The notes: a model not told the origin generated them from the letters alone. A stretch of DNA of 64,000 nt from Chitinophagales bacterium (GCA_020635975.1 JACJYT010000005.1:1-64000); one strand, 5' to 3'. Shown: positions 9,148 through 18,242, counted from the stretch's first letter. Program-made: numbers and translations.

Positions 9148-10635
9148 TCAATAAATCGTTCTGTTTTTCTTCCACTTACTTTCAGCTATTCCTTCTTTGG
9201 CACTATTTTCACTTTGCTTGGCTTGACTTAAATAGATATGTGCAGCAAGTTGTGCGGCAATTTGCATTTCCTTTTCATCTTGCAGATTTAGATCCGACGC
9301 TTTAAAGTGATCCTTAACAAAACCTGTATCAAAATCACCTGAAACAAATGCTGGATGATTCATTACATAGCTTCCAAAACTTAAAGTATTTTTTACTCCT
9401 TTGATATGGTATTCTTTTATGGCCCTTTTCATTCTACCAATAGCAGCTTCCCGATTTTCGGCATGAACAATTAGCTTAGAAATCATAGGGTCGTAATAAA
9501 TAGGAATTTGCATTCCTTCTTCAAAACCATCATCTATTCTTACGCCCGGTCCCTCGGGTTTTTTATAAATTTCCAATTTTCCAATATCTGGTAAGAAATT
9601 GTTTTGAGGATCTTCTGCATAGACTCTTAGTTCTATGGCATGTCCAAGAATTTTTAAATCTTCTTGTTTGAAGCTAAGTTCTTCTCCTCTTGCAACTTTT
9701 ACTTGTTCTTTAACCAAATCTATGCCTGTAATAAGTTCAGAAACAGGGTGTTCTACTTGTAAACGCGTATTCATTTCTAGAAAGTAGTAATTTCGGTGGG
9801 CATCTAGCAAGAACTCTACTGTTCCAGCTCCAACATAGTTGCAAGATCTTGCTACGTTTACTGCATCTTCTCCCATTTTCTTTCTTAGCTCAGGAGTTAA
9901 AACAGCGGAAGGGGCTTCTTCTATTACTTTTTGGTGACGCCTTTGAATGCTACATTCCCTTTCAAATAAATAAACTATATTGCCGTGTTTATCGGCAAGA
10001 ACTTGAATTTCAATATGTCTTGGTCCCAAAACATATTTTTCTATAAAAACAGCACCATCGCCAAAGGCAGACACCGCCTCGCTTATAGCTCTGTTCATTT
10101 GCTCTTCAAACTCCTCTACATTTTCAACAATCCGCATACCTTTACCACCACCACCAGCAGAGGCTTTTATTAAGATAGGGAAACCAATTTCTACTGCTCT
10201 TTTTTTAGCTAATTCTATATCTGTAATTGCTTCTTCGGTTCCTGGAACTAAAGGGGTGTTGTATTTTGCTACTGCTTCTTTTGCTGCTAATTTACTACCC
10301 ATAATTTCCATGGCGTGTGCAGATGGACCAATAAAAGTAATTCCTGCTGCTTCAACAGCTAGCGCAAATTCAGAATTCTCACTCAGAAAACCAAAGCCTG
10401 GATGGATACCGTCTACCTGAAGTTGCTTACAAATTTCTATAATTTTATCTCCTCTTAAATAAGAATCTTTCGAAGGCGCAGGTCCTAAAAGTACAGCTTC
10501 ATCTGCTGCTTTAACGTGGGGTGAATCTCTATCAACTTCCGAATATACGGCAACAGTTTGGATGCCCATTTCTTTAATAGAGCGGATAATTCTAAGTGCA
10601 ATTTCACCTCGGTTAGCAACTAATATTTTCTTCAT
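9148..10635 (-). CDS. accC: Biotin carboxylase subunit of acyl-CoA carboxylase
   Basis: This 495-residue protein carboxylates biotin on a carrier protein, using ATP and bicarbonate. It opens with MKKILVANRGEIALRIIRS, has the ATP-grasp glycine loop KASAGGGGKGMRI, and the signature EMNTRLQVEHPVSELITG. It ends about 40 residues beyond the biotin-carboxylase fold and contains no biotinyl domain, so BCCP must be encoded elsewhere. The frame runs on to 10704, but that extension lacks an ATG and lies upstream of a -7 box, so the ATG at 10635 is chosen. The acyl-CoA carboxylase beta subunit at 41.3 kb is a plausible partner. Confidence 0.94.
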   Translation of the reverse strand: MKKILVANRGEIALRIIRSIKEMGIQTVAVYSEVDRDSPHVKAADEAVLLGPAPSKDSYLRGDKIIEICKQLQVDGIHPGFGFLSENSEFALAVEAAGITFIGPSAHAMEIMGSKLAAKEAVAKYNTPLVPGTEEAITDIELAKKRAVEIGFPILIKASAGGGGKGMRIVENVEEFEEQMNRAISEAVSAFGDGAVFIEKYVLGPRHIEIQVLADKHGNIVYLFERECSIQRRHQKVIEEAPSAVLTPELRKKMGEDAVNVARSCNYVGAGTVEFLLDAHRNYYFLEMNTRLQVEHPVSELITGIDLVKEQVKVARGEELSFKQEDLKILGHAIELRVYAEDPQNNFLPDIGKLEIYKKPEGPGVRIDDGFEEGMQIPIYYDPMISKLIVHAENREAAIGRMKRAIKEYHIKGVKNTLSFGSYVMNHPAFVSGDFDTGFVKDHFKASDLNLQDEKEMQIAAQLAAHIYLSQAKQSENSAKEGIAESKWKKNRTIY

Positions 10636-10653
10636 CTTTCTGTTTTGAGTTTT

Positions 10654-10661
10654 CAAAAATA
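10654..10661 (-). promoter_or_regulatory. Candidate -7 box for accC
   Basis: Leftward TATTTTTG matches TAnnTTTG and would start transcription about 15 bases before the accC ATG, supporting that start over the longer frame. No convincing -33 element was found. Confidence 0.35.
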
Positions 10662-10771
10662 CTATTCTTAAACGTAAAGAAAAGTAAAAATGGAATAAAA
10701 GCAATTCGAAGTGCTCATCTTTCCTAGTTCATAAGAAAAACTATCCTTACATCGCTTCCTTGGCTCTTATC

Positions 10772-10803
10772 TTGTTTACAATCTTTAAAAAGATTTATCT
10801 TTG
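10772..10803 (+). promoter_or_regulatory. Candidate promoter for ccmBCD
   Basis: A -33 TTG (10772-10774) and a perfect -7 box TATCTTTG (10796-10803) are separated by 21 bp, within the range accepted for Bacteroidota sigma factors. The ccmB ATG begins only 4 bp after the box, so the transcript would have almost no leader. Confidence 0.5.
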
Positions 10804-10807
10804 CTCC

Positions 10808-11485
10808 ATGAAGTTTTTAAATGGCATCCTAGCCTATGTGCTTTTAGAATTTAAATTAGAGTTTAGGTCGAAATTTGCCTTAGCATCTTTATTGATGTAC
10901 GTGCTCTCTACCATTTATTTAGTTTATTTTTCTTTAGAGTACCAAGCTTTAAAAGCAGATTTACTCCCAGCATTGTGGGCTGTGTTTTTTTGGTTGATTA
11001 CTTTGTTTACCACCGTTAATGCAACTTTTAGGAGTTTTAGTAAAGAAGGGAGTTCCAGGATGCTTTTTTATTATACATTGTTAGATGCCAAAACTTTTGT
11101 CTTAGCTAAAATTTTTTTTAATGCAATTGTAAGTTGGGTTTTGTCTGTAGTGAGTGCTCTCATGTTTATTGTGGTACTAGGTAACCCAATTCAAAATCTT
11201 GGCATTTTCTTTTTAAGTTTGAGTATCGGAACTTTAGGGTATTCTATACTTTTTACCTACATAAGTGCAATTGCTGCAAGATCGGGAGCAAATGCTTCCT
11301 TATCGGTTATTCTTGGTTTTCCATTAGCTATACCCTTGCTGACTATCATTGTAAAGCTGTTTGGAGAATCATTCAAAACTATTCCTAGTTCAAATTTTGA
11401 TAACAATTTGTGGATAGCTTTAGCTTTTAATTTCATACCTATGTTATTATCGCTAGTACTATTTCCGTATATTTGGCGCGACTAA
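10808..11485 (+). CDS. ccmB: Haem exporter permease CcmB
   Basis: This 225-residue inner-membrane protein has about six hydrophobic helices. It begins MKFLNGILAYVLLEFKLEFRSKFALAS, with the charged N-terminal helix typical of CcmB, and has the LFTTVNATFRSFSKEGSSRML segment. With CcmA and CcmC it releases haem from CcmC to CcmE in system I cytochrome c maturation. The frame stays open further upstream, but the ATG at 10808 fits the family N terminus and the promoter. ccmC follows after 4 bp. No ccmA is next to it. Confidence 0.88.
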   Translation: MKFLNGILAYVLLEFKLEFRSKFALASLLMYVLSTIYLVYFSLEYQALKADLLPALWAVFFWLITLFTTVNATFRSFSKEGSSRMLFYYTLLDAKTFVLAKIFFNAIVSWVLSVVSALMFIVVLGNPIQNLGIFFLSLSIGTLGYSILFTYISAIAARSGANASLSVILGFPLAIPLLTIIVKLFGESFKTIPSSNFDNNLWIALAFNFIPMLLSLVLFPYIWRD

Positions 11486-11489
11486 GCTT

Positions 11490-12197
11490 ATGGAGAAATT
11501 TTTAAAACAAACTTGGTGGAAGATTTTAGCCATAGTATTTTTGCTATACGCTTTAATTGGTGGTTTGCTTGTGCCGCTAGCAGGCACTTCGAGTGGATTG
11601 GCATTTCCTAATATGCCTATTCTTAATGAAAGCATTAGAAACTTATTATATCATGTTCCGATGTGGTTTTCTATGGTTGCACTTTTGCTAGTTTCTTTTA
11701 TATACAGTATCCAATATTTATCTAATGCTAATTCTACATTCGATAATTATGCTAACAGCTTTGCACAAGTGGGTGTTTTTTTTGGGGCGCTAGGAATTTT
11801 TACTGGAATGCTTTGGGCTAAAAGTACATGGGGCGCCTTTTGGACAAACGATCCAAAGCTAAATGGAGCAGCAATAGGAATGCTAATTTATATCGCTTAT
11901 TTAATTCTGAGAAGTACGATTGAAGACGAGTTAAAGCGTGCAAAAATAGCGGCTTCATACAATATCTTTGCGTTCATTATGTACCTAGCTTTTATTTTTG
12001 TTATTCCACGACTAACAGATTCTTTGCATCCAGGTAATGGTGGAAATCCAGCATTTAGTAGTTATGATTTAGATAATACCCTGAGATTGTTCTTTTATCC
12101 AGCTACTATAGGGTGGATTTTACTTTCATTTTGGATTGCGGGCGTACTTTCTCGAACCAATGCTTTAAATATTAAAATAGATGAAAAAGGTGAATAA
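11490..12197 (+). CDS. ccmC: Haem-handling protein CcmC
   Basis: This 235-residue protein of six membrane helices carries the tryptophan-rich haem-handling motif WGAFWTNDPKL at about residues 112-122 on a periplasmic loop, and flanking conserved histidines (HVPMW, SLHPG). This fits CcmC of cytochrome c maturation system I, in the same CcsA/CcmF/CcmC superfamily. It overlaps the start of the ccmD-like gene by 17 bp, so expression is tightly coupled. Confidence 0.9.
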   Translation: MEKFLKQTWWKILAIVFLLYALIGGLLVPLAGTSSGLAFPNMPILNESIRNLLYHVPMWFSMVALLLVSFIYSIQYLSNANSTFDNYANSFAQVGVFFGALGIFTGMLWAKSTWGAFWTNDPKLNGAAIGMLIYIAYLILRSTIEDELKRAKIAASYNIFAFIMYLAFIFVIPRLTDSLHPGNGGNPAFSSYDLDNTLRLFFYPATIGWILLSFWIAGVLSRTNALNIKIDEKGE

Positions 12198-12405
12198 ATA
12201 TTTTTTAATGGCAATAAGCTTTATTTTTTCTGGTTTAGGCCTCTTGGCACAAGAATCTGGAGCCTATGAAAGCATGCTTGTAAAATCGAATAAGATGATT
12301 GCTGTTGTAGGAGTTCTTGCAATTATTTTGCTTGGCATCGCGGTATATTTGTTCTCGTTAGATAAGAAGCTTAAAAAGCTCGAAGAAAAAATAGATTCTA
12401 ATTAA
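12181..12405 (+). CDS. CcmD-family small membrane protein
   Basis: This 74-residue protein has an N-terminal hydrophobic segment that looks like a signal peptide (ending LLAQES). A second helix at about residues 36-58 is followed by a lysine-rich tail DKKLKKLEEKI. Small proteins of this shape directly after ccmC in Bacteroidota are called CcmD family; CcmD stabilises the CcmC-CcmE haem complex. The assignment rests mainly on size, topology and position. Confidence 0.75.
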   Translation: MKKVNKYFLMAISFIFSGLGLLAQESGAYESMLVKSNKMIAVVGVLAIILLGIAVYLFSLDKKLKKLEEKIDSN

Positions 12406-12434
12406 ATTTAAAATAAACAACCAAACCAAACAAT

Positions 12435-13844
12435 ATGTCAAAACCAGCAAGTTTTTATGAAAACGTGGAGAGAAACTTTGACAAAGCTTCTGCCTTCACA
12501 AAATTGCCTCAGGGCTTATTAGAACAAATTAAGTTATGTAATAGTGTTTACAAAATGAAGTTTCCAGTAAAAGTTGGAAATGATGTTCAAGTAGTTGAAG
12601 CATATAGGGTGCAACATTCGCACCACAGAATGCCAACGAAAGGAGGAATTCGTTATAGTATTCATGTGAACCAAGATGAGGTTATGGCCTTAGCTGCTCT
12701 TATGACTTATAAGTGTGCTATAGTGGATGTGCCTTTCGGTGGGGCTAAAGGAGGAATTAAAATTAGTCCAAGAAATACCTCTCCAGCAGTTTTAGAAAAA
12801 ATTACTAGAAGGTATACTGCCGAGTTAATCAAAAAGAATTTTATTGGCCCTGGTTTAGATGTCCCTGCACCAGATTACGGAACAGGCGAGAGAGAAATGG
12901 CATGGATTTTAGATACCTATCTGACCTTAAAATCTAATGAGGTGGAAGGCTATGGTTGCGTTACCGGGAAGCCCGTTTCTTTAAATGGAATTAGAGGACG
13001 TACCGAAGCAACTGGTAGAGGAGTTGTTTATGGCTTGAATGAGATTGTAAGCTATAAGGAAGATATGGATGCTTTAGGACTTAGCACTGGACTAAAAGGA
13101 AAAAGAGTAGTGGTTCAAGGAATGGGTAACGTGGGTTTCCATGCTGCTAATATCATTACGGAATACGGTGCAAAGGTAGTAGCCATTGCAGAAATCGAAG
13201 GTGCTATTTTTTGTGAGGATGGAATTGATGTTAAAAAATTACTGAAGTTTAGAAAGTCTTCTGGATCGATAATTGGTTTCCCTGGATCGACTACCCTAGA
13301 AAGTAGTGCTGCAGGCTTAGAAGTAGAATGCGATATACTTATTCCGGCCGCACTAGAAAACCAAATAACTATTGATAATGCGAAGAGAATTAAGGCGAAA
13401 ATAATTGCCGAAGCCGCAAATGGTCCAATTACTCCAGACGCAGAAGAAATTTTATTGAAAAAGGGAATGATGATTATTCCAGATATCTACATTAATGCTG
13501 GGGGAGTTACCGTTTCTTATTTCGAGTGGTTAAAGAATCTTTCACATGTTCGTTTTGGAAGGATGAACAAACGTTTCGAAGAATTTACTCAAAACAATAT
13601 TTTAGATGTAGTGGAGAAAGCCACCAACAAAAATATTTCGGTTAAAGAAAGAAATAATGTGGTTAAAGGTGCTAGTGAGATTGATTTAGTAAATTCTGGT
13701 TTAGAAGATACTATGATTGAAGCCTATAGAACGATTCGCGAAGCAAAGAAGAAGAATAAAATTCCTGATTTGCGTACAGCTGCTTTCTATGTTTCCATCA
13801 TAAAAATTGCAGATGCCTACGGCAGTATGGGTATTTTCCCTTAG
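12435..13844 (+). CDS. gdhA: Glu/Leu/Phe/Val dehydrogenase (glutamate dehydrogenase)
   Basis: This 469-residue enzyme interconverts glutamate and 2-oxoglutarate plus ammonia. The substrate-binding block HHRMPTKGGIRYS and the catalytic-lysine signature VPFGGAKGGI are present at about residues 58-115. The Rossmann glycine motif VVQGMGNVG is near residue 230, followed by the acidic residue expected for NAD (AIAEIEGAI). NAANGPITP and INAGGVTVSYFEW complete the family pattern. It lies 29 bp after the ccmD-like gene and ends in a strong terminator. Glutamate is the most likely substrate. Confidence 0.92.
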   Translation: MSKPASFYENVERNFDKASAFTKLPQGLLEQIKLCNSVYKMKFPVKVGNDVQVVEAYRVQHSHHRMPTKGGIRYSIHVNQDEVMALAALMTYKCAIVDVPFGGAKGGIKISPRNTSPAVLEKITRRYTAELIKKNFIGPGLDVPAPDYGTGEREMAWILDTYLTLKSNEVEGYGCVTGKPVSLNGIRGRTEATGRGVVYGLNEIVSYKEDMDALGLSTGLKGKRVVVQGMGNVGFHAANIITEYGAKVVAIAEIEGAIFCEDGIDVKKLLKFRKSSGSIIGFPGSTTLESSAAGLEVECDILIPAALENQITIDNAKRIKAKIIAEAANGPITPDAEEILLKKGMMIIPDIYINAGGVTVSYFEWLKNLSHVRFGRMNKRFEEFTQNNILDVVEKATNKNISVKERNNVVKGASEIDLVNSGLEDTMIEAYRTIREAKKKNKIPDLRTAAFYVSIIKIADAYGSMGIFP

Positions 13845-13862
13845 TGGGTTTATAACTAAAAT

Positions 13863-13893
13863 AAAAAGGTCTGGTAATTTACCAGACCTTTTT
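13863..13893. terminator. Bidirectional intrinsic terminator (gdhA / DUF7033 gene)
   Basis: The 10-bp core stem ggtctggtaa/ttaccagacc is extended by A5/T5 to 15 paired bases. It is A-rich on the left and T-rich on the right, so it can stop transcription from both converging genes. The stop codon of the leftward gene lies at its right end. Confidence 0.85.
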
Positions 13894-15184
13894 ATTTTCT
13901 ACTATAATCGACATAGTTTTTTAAAAGCAAAAGCAATTTTTTATAGGTCTTTTTTTCAAAAAAATTATTGTGCATGCATAAGCCAATTACCACGGAATTT
14001 TCGTTGTTTTGAATAAATTTTTCAATTTGCTCAATTATTTTTTCACTACTATCACATTTCATGTAATAGTATAAGGAGCTATCCATTAGGTGTAATGGCA
14101 AACTAACAAAAGAATACTGTTCAAAGCTAATCGGGTTCATGGCTTTGAAGGGAAGTCCATAGCTATTTCTAAATCCTATTTTTTTTGAAAAACCTAAAGA
14201 GCACTCATAAGCTAATTTTGCCTCCTCCAATTTGGGGTAATCTTTTGTTAGAGAAAAGCTTAGATAATGATAGCGATTTTTTGTGATCTGGAAATCGGAA
14301 AATTCTATTTTTTCATCCTTAAAACTTCTGGAATTAATGGCTTTATGAATTCCATTTTCATGTAGGCTAGATGCTTCAATTATTTGCATGCATTTTCTAA
14401 TATAGGAATCGGATAAGCGGTAGTCTGCATTTTTTACCTTGGGATATTTTGTGTTTCCAGAACAGGCGAGCCAAAAAAATGTAGAAGGTATTTCTTGCTC
14501 ACTTTCCATCTTAATAATTTCTTCAATATTCTGCCAAGAATCTTTACCTGCTATTCTTTTTTTAAGAACACGAAAAGATTCTTTTATTTTGAAATTATAA
14601 AGAGCATTTTTTAGCTCATCTTTCCAGCCGCTATTCACGAAATCTATATCATGACTTAAGAAATAGCTCGATTTTTTTAGCGGAATTTTTTCGCCAAAAA
14701 TTTGCAAAGCAAGTTCTTGAAAATATTCTAGAACTAAATTTTTTTCGTAGCAAGCAAATTTTTCTTGATAGCTTTTTTCCTGAGGAAATCGACCTAGAAA
14801 ATCCATTTCCGTTGGGGCATATTCTTGTAGAGAATTAATCATATAAAAACACGTACCCAGGTAATCTTCCTTATCATTTTCTATGAGTAAAGCTTTGTTT
14901 TTGAACCACAATTCATGCTTAAAGTGCTTGCCTAATAATAAATATCTAAATTCCTTCGATAGGAAAAGTGTCGTTTCTTTACTATCATCAAGATAAATAT
15001 CTTTGCTAAGAATCGGGTAGGAGTTATAAGTTAAAAAGTATTCAAAATTGCAAAATACATTGTGGACAGCCTTTTTTATATAAGGGTTTTCATGCTCAGA
15101 GAAGTGAATGTTAAAAGAGTGTTTGTCCAATGTGCGAAGCTTATACTTTAAAATTATTATTTTTTTTCTAATTTTGCTCGGCAA
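13892..15184 (-). CDS. DUF7033 / polysaccharide deacetylase-like protein
   Basis: The protein has up to 430 residues. An N-terminal DUF7033-like region (about 25-130) is followed by a NodB-like deacetylase region with FLSHDIDFVNSGW (putative metal-binding Asp). A segment RYHYLSFSLTKDYPKLEEA...SLGFSKKIGFRNSYGLPF parallels the family's conserved R-x-H-x-L core, and the end is SVVIGLCMHNNFF. The usual H-x3-H motif is poorly kept (ENGIHKAINSRSF), so activity is uncertain. The start is unclear: the outermost codon is TTG inside a possible -7 box, and another TTG at 15130 fits the conserved N terminus better. The family is common in cell-surface glycan loci. Confidence 0.65.
   Translation of the reverse strand: MPSKIRKKIIILKYKLRTLDKHSFNIHFSEHENPYIKKAVHNVFCNFEYFLTYNSYPILSKDIYLDDSKETTLFLSKEFRYLLLGKHFKHELWFKNKALLIENDKEDYLGTCFYMINSLQEYAPTEMDFLGRFPQEKSYQEKFACYEKNLVLEYFQELALQIFGEKIPLKKSSYFLSHDIDFVNSGWKDELKNALYNFKIKESFRVLKKRIAGKDSWQNIEEIIKMESEQEIPSTFFWLACSGNTKYPKVKNADYRLSDSYIRKCMQIIEASSLHENGIHKAINSRSFKDEKIEFSDFQITKNRYHYLSFSLTKDYPKLEEAKLAYECSLGFSKKIGFRNSYGLPFKAMNPISFEQYSFVSLPLHLMDSSLYYYMKCDSSEKIIEQIEKFIQNNENSVVIGLCMHNNFFEKKTYKKLLLLLKNYVDYSRK
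15169..15176 (+). promoter_or_regulatory. Candidate -7 box for the TonB receptor gene at 15195
   Basis: TAATTTTG matches TAnnTTTG, 18 bp before the receptor ATG. An opposing TATATTTG (15189-15182, leftward) overlaps this short divergent region and could serve the deacetylase-like gene. Confidence 0.35.
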
Positions 15185-15194
15185 ATATATCTAA

Positions 15195-17609
15195 ATGAAT
15201 AAACTTCTACTTGTTTTAATTTCCTTACTTTTTGTCTTTACCGAATTGAATGCCCAGCAAAAAACGGGTATTAAAGGCGTGGTTTTGGATGAGAATGGCG
15301 AAGCCATATATTCTGCAAACGTTGTAGTGGATGCGAGTAAAGGCTGGGCTGCTGCAACGGATTTTGACGGAAAATTTTACATAGAATTACCAGAGGGAAA
15401 ATACGTGGTTTTAGTTCGTTATATAGGCTATGAAAACAAACAACTAGAAATCAATTTAAAAGCAGGAGAGCTAAAGGATCTTATCTTTAATATGGAATCT
15501 TCGGATCAATTGGTTGGTGAGGTAGAGGTGGTAAGTGCAACCAAGAGAGGAATTGTGGCAGAGAAAGAAGTAGTTACGGTAGAAACAGTATCTGCTGAGC
15601 TATTATCAAATAATAACATTACCATAGCATCAGATGCGGTAGATAAGGTGACAGGAGTTACTTTATTAGATGGACAAGTGAGTATACGTGGTGGTAGTGG
15701 TTATGCTTATGGAACCGGTAGTAGAGTAATTCTTGTTATCGATGAAATTCCTTTACTTTCTCCTGAAAGAAATGAGGTTCTATGGGATTTTATTCCAATG
15801 GAAAATGTTAAATCTATAGACGTAGTAAAAGGCGCATCTTCGGTTCAATATGGTTCTGCTGCTTTAAATGGAATTATATCTGTAAATACTAAGTGGCCAA
15901 CTAAGAAAAAGGAAACGGATATTTCCCTATTTGGTAGTATTTATAGCAATCCTCCAATTGATGAAGGTCGTTGGTGGACCTACTCCACACAAAATTTTCG
16001 TCAAGATCCTCATGAAATGGGTATTCAAGCTGCGCATAGAAGGAAGCTTACGGATAATCTCGACTTGGTTTTAAGTGGTGCACTTATTTCGAACCAATCG
16101 CACATTCAAAATCAGTTTAATCATCGTTTTAGAAACAACATTAAATTGCGCTATACCCCGGCAAAAATTAAGGGATTAAGCCTCGTATTAAACTCCAATT
16201 TATTGTATAGAAATAATGACCAATTCTTTATTTGGGATAATGATAACACGGGTGCTTATCAAGGACAGTCATACGAAGATCGCTATATTCGTTATAGTAT
16301 AGATCCGATTATAAAATTCTTCTATAAAGAGAATAATCAATTTAGTTTAATCAATAGGTTTTATTACGATGAACGTTTGAATAAGGGGGAGAAGAAGGAA
16401 TATAGTGGTTTGAAAGTTTATAATGACTTTCAGTATAAACGAACTTATAAAGTTCCAAGTAAAAAAATCAATGGAACTTCTACCTTCGGTTTTGTAAATA
16501 CCCATGATATTATTGAAGCTTCTTCTTTCAAAGAATATTCAAGTGATGGATCCGGCATCTTTCACTTTAATACAGCAAGCGTATACACCCAAAGTGATTT
16601 TGGTTGGAATGATTTGACTCTTGCCTTAGGGGCTAGATTTGACTATGTAGCTCTCGATGGCTTGAAAAAGGCTTCTAAGCCAGTGTTTAATGCGGGGACT
16701 AGCTACGAAATTGGTACTAATAATTTTGTTCGCTTTGGCTTTGGACAAAGTTTTAGAATTCCATCTGTTGCAGAGCGCTTTGTGAAAGAAAAAATAACCT
16801 CGGTGAGATTGGTTGGTCCAGATGAGATTGCAATTTATGCAGGGCCTAATCCAGATATTCGTCCAGAATCTGGTTATTCTTTTGAATTAGGCTATAAAAA
16901 AGTAATAAAAACGCCAAAGTTTAACGCCAATTTTGATGCGGTAATCTTCTACCAGAAATTTACAGATATGACGGAATTTACTTTTGGGTCGTACATAGAT
17001 CCTGCAGATAGTTCCTCATACACAGGTTTTTCCAATTTAAATGTAGCACAAGCTCGAATTTTCGGTTGGGAAGGAGCACTAGGTGCAAGCAATACGCTAA
17101 AAAAATCAATCTTAACCTATTCAGTAGGGTATACTTATAGTTATGCTGCTAATGCAGAAGAAGATCCAGAGCTAAGTGGCTTTTTACCAGTAGTTAAAAA
17201 CGCATTTAAAGCTTTTAAAATTTCTGATGAAGAATATAGAGCTTTCAATGAGAATGGTGAAGAAAATATTCTATACGGAATGTTGAGATATCGATTTCGA
17301 CATACGGTTAAATTAGATTTTAATGTGGATTTAGAGAAATTTAGCTTTGGTACCAATATTCGTTACTATAGTTTTATGGATAGGGTAGATGCAATTTTTG
17401 CTCTATTTATTCCTGGAATTCAAGATTATAGAGATTCGAAAAATAACAAAGGAGATTGGGTTGTAGATTTAAGAGCCCAGTATCATTTTTCCGAAAAGTT
17501 TTCCTTAGGCTTTATTGTAAAGAATGCCTTTAATCGAGATTATCAGCTTCGACCAGCAAAACCAGACGCGCCTAGAAGTTTTACTATACAAGGAAAACTA
17601 AGTTTCTAA
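15195..17609 (+). CDS. TonB-dependent outer-membrane receptor
   Basis: This 804-residue protein has a signal peptide (about 1-21, ending ELNAQQ) and a carboxypeptidase-regulatory-like domain (IKGVVLDENGEAIYSANVVV, about 25-105). The plug domain contains GVTLLDGQVSIRGGSGY and VKGASSVQYGSAALNGII, and a C-terminal beta barrel ends in an aromatic-rich strand (FTIQGKLSF). The plug and length fit ligand-gated uptake powered by TonB-ExbBD. The ligand cannot be told from sequence and no riboswitch or Fur-like site was recognised. It is followed by the small secreted protein and the giant adhesin in the same direction. Confidence 0.92.
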   Translation: MNKLLLVLISLLFVFTELNAQQKTGIKGVVLDENGEAIYSANVVVDASKGWAAATDFDGKFYIELPEGKYVVLVRYIGYENKQLEINLKAGELKDLIFNMESSDQLVGEVEVVSATKRGIVAEKEVVTVETVSAELLSNNNITIASDAVDKVTGVTLLDGQVSIRGGSGYAYGTGSRVILVIDEIPLLSPERNEVLWDFIPMENVKSIDVVKGASSVQYGSAALNGIISVNTKWPTKKKETDISLFGSIYSNPPIDEGRWWTYSTQNFRQDPHEMGIQAAHRRKLTDNLDLVLSGALISNQSHIQNQFNHRFRNNIKLRYTPAKIKGLSLVLNSNLLYRNNDQFFIWDNDNTGAYQGQSYEDRYIRYSIDPIIKFFYKENNQFSLINRFYYDERLNKGEKKEYSGLKVYNDFQYKRTYKVPSKKINGTSTFGFVNTHDIIEASSFKEYSSDGSGIFHFNTASVYTQSDFGWNDLTLALGARFDYVALDGLKKASKPVFNAGTSYEIGTNNFVRFGFGQSFRIPSVAERFVKEKITSVRLVGPDEIAIYAGPNPDIRPESGYSFELGYKKVIKTPKFNANFDAVIFYQKFTDMTEFTFGSYIDPADSSSYTGFSNLNVAQARIFGWEGALGASNTLKKSILTYSVGYTYSYAANAEEDPELSGFLPVVKNAFKAFKISDEEYRAFNENGEENILYGMLRYRFRHTVKLDFNVDLEKFSFGTNIRYYSFMDRVDAIFALFIPGIQDYRDSKNNKGDWVVDLRAQYHFSEKFSLGFIVKNAFNRDYQLRPAKPDAPRSFTIQGKLSF

Positions 17610-17662
17610 TAATTTTTCAAGTAGTATTTGGGATTTTTTTCAAAAAAAATACATAGATTTAA

Positions 17663-17674
17663 AGGTTATAACCT
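17663..17674. promoter_or_regulatory. 12-bp palindrome in the leader of the 17688 gene
   Basis: aggttataacct is a perfect palindrome in the 78-bp gap between the TonB receptor and the small secreted protein. It could be an operator, but a palindrome of this length in AT-rich DNA may also be chance. Confidence 0.2.
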
Positions 17675-17687
17675 CTAAGTCAATTTT

Positions 17688-18242
17688 ATGTGTAAAAACT
17701 ACTTACTAAGTCTTCTTTGTGTATTGTGCCTTGGCACTAGTTATTCTCAAGAAAAAATAGAACATTCCTATTGGGAATGGGTTGTTGGATCTGAAATTAG
17801 CGATAAACGTCTTAACGAAATAGCACCTCATTTTCCAAGAGGAGATGATTCGCAATACAATTCAAGTAATTATGATCAAGCTATTTTACGTTGGCAGAAA
17901 TTATATTGTTTCGAATACGAAGCTTTAATTAATGCTCCAGAGCTAACTCGACTAAATCCATATTATACTGGATATGAAAATATCGTTGAAATTCCTTATT
18001 TTATTCGTCCACTTTCTTCCTACGATAAACCAATTAAGAAGGAAACTGGAAATGATTTTGAAGATGAATTGGATTATGAATTGGATCTTCAAGCTTGGTA
18101 TTTTGTTTTTGCACCAGAAGAATTCTATCATATTTATCGCATTAAACCCACATTTCCTGAATGGTTTGATGTTCAAGCCTACAAAGATCAAATAGTAAAA
18201 AAGATAGAAGAAACCAAGAAGCAAGAAGCAGCCAATAAATAG
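17688..18242 (+). CDS. Small secreted protein of unknown function
   Basis: This 184-residue protein was not recognised. It has a signal peptide (MCKNYLLSLLCVLCLGTSYSQ). The mature part is acidic and aromatic-rich, with NYDQAILRWQKLYCFEYEALINAP, a run of acidic residues NDFEDELDYELDL near residue 125, and a charged lysine/glutamate tail. It lacks a T9SS sorting domain and a lipobox, so it is probably periplasmic. It lies 24 bp before the adhesin gene, so cotranscription is likely, and a role in adhesin biogenesis is possible but unproven. Confidence 0.75.
   Translation: MCKNYLLSLLCVLCLGTSYSQEKIEHSYWEWVVGSEISDKRLNEIAPHFPRGDDSQYNSSNYDQAILRWQKLYCFEYEALINAPELTRLNPYYTGYENIVEIPYFIRPLSSYDKPIKKETGNDFEDELDYELDLQAWYFVFAPEEFYHIYRIKPTFPEWFDVQAYKDQIVKKIEETKKQEAANK

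Noticed and set aside
10636..10704. N-terminal extension of AccC
   Set aside because: Its residues do not fit the family, it lacks an ATG, and it crosses a predicted promoter; the start MKKILVANRGE at 10635 is canonical.
10760..10807. N-terminal extension of CcmB
   Set aside because: It covers the predicted promoter, and the family N terminus begins at the ATG at 10808.
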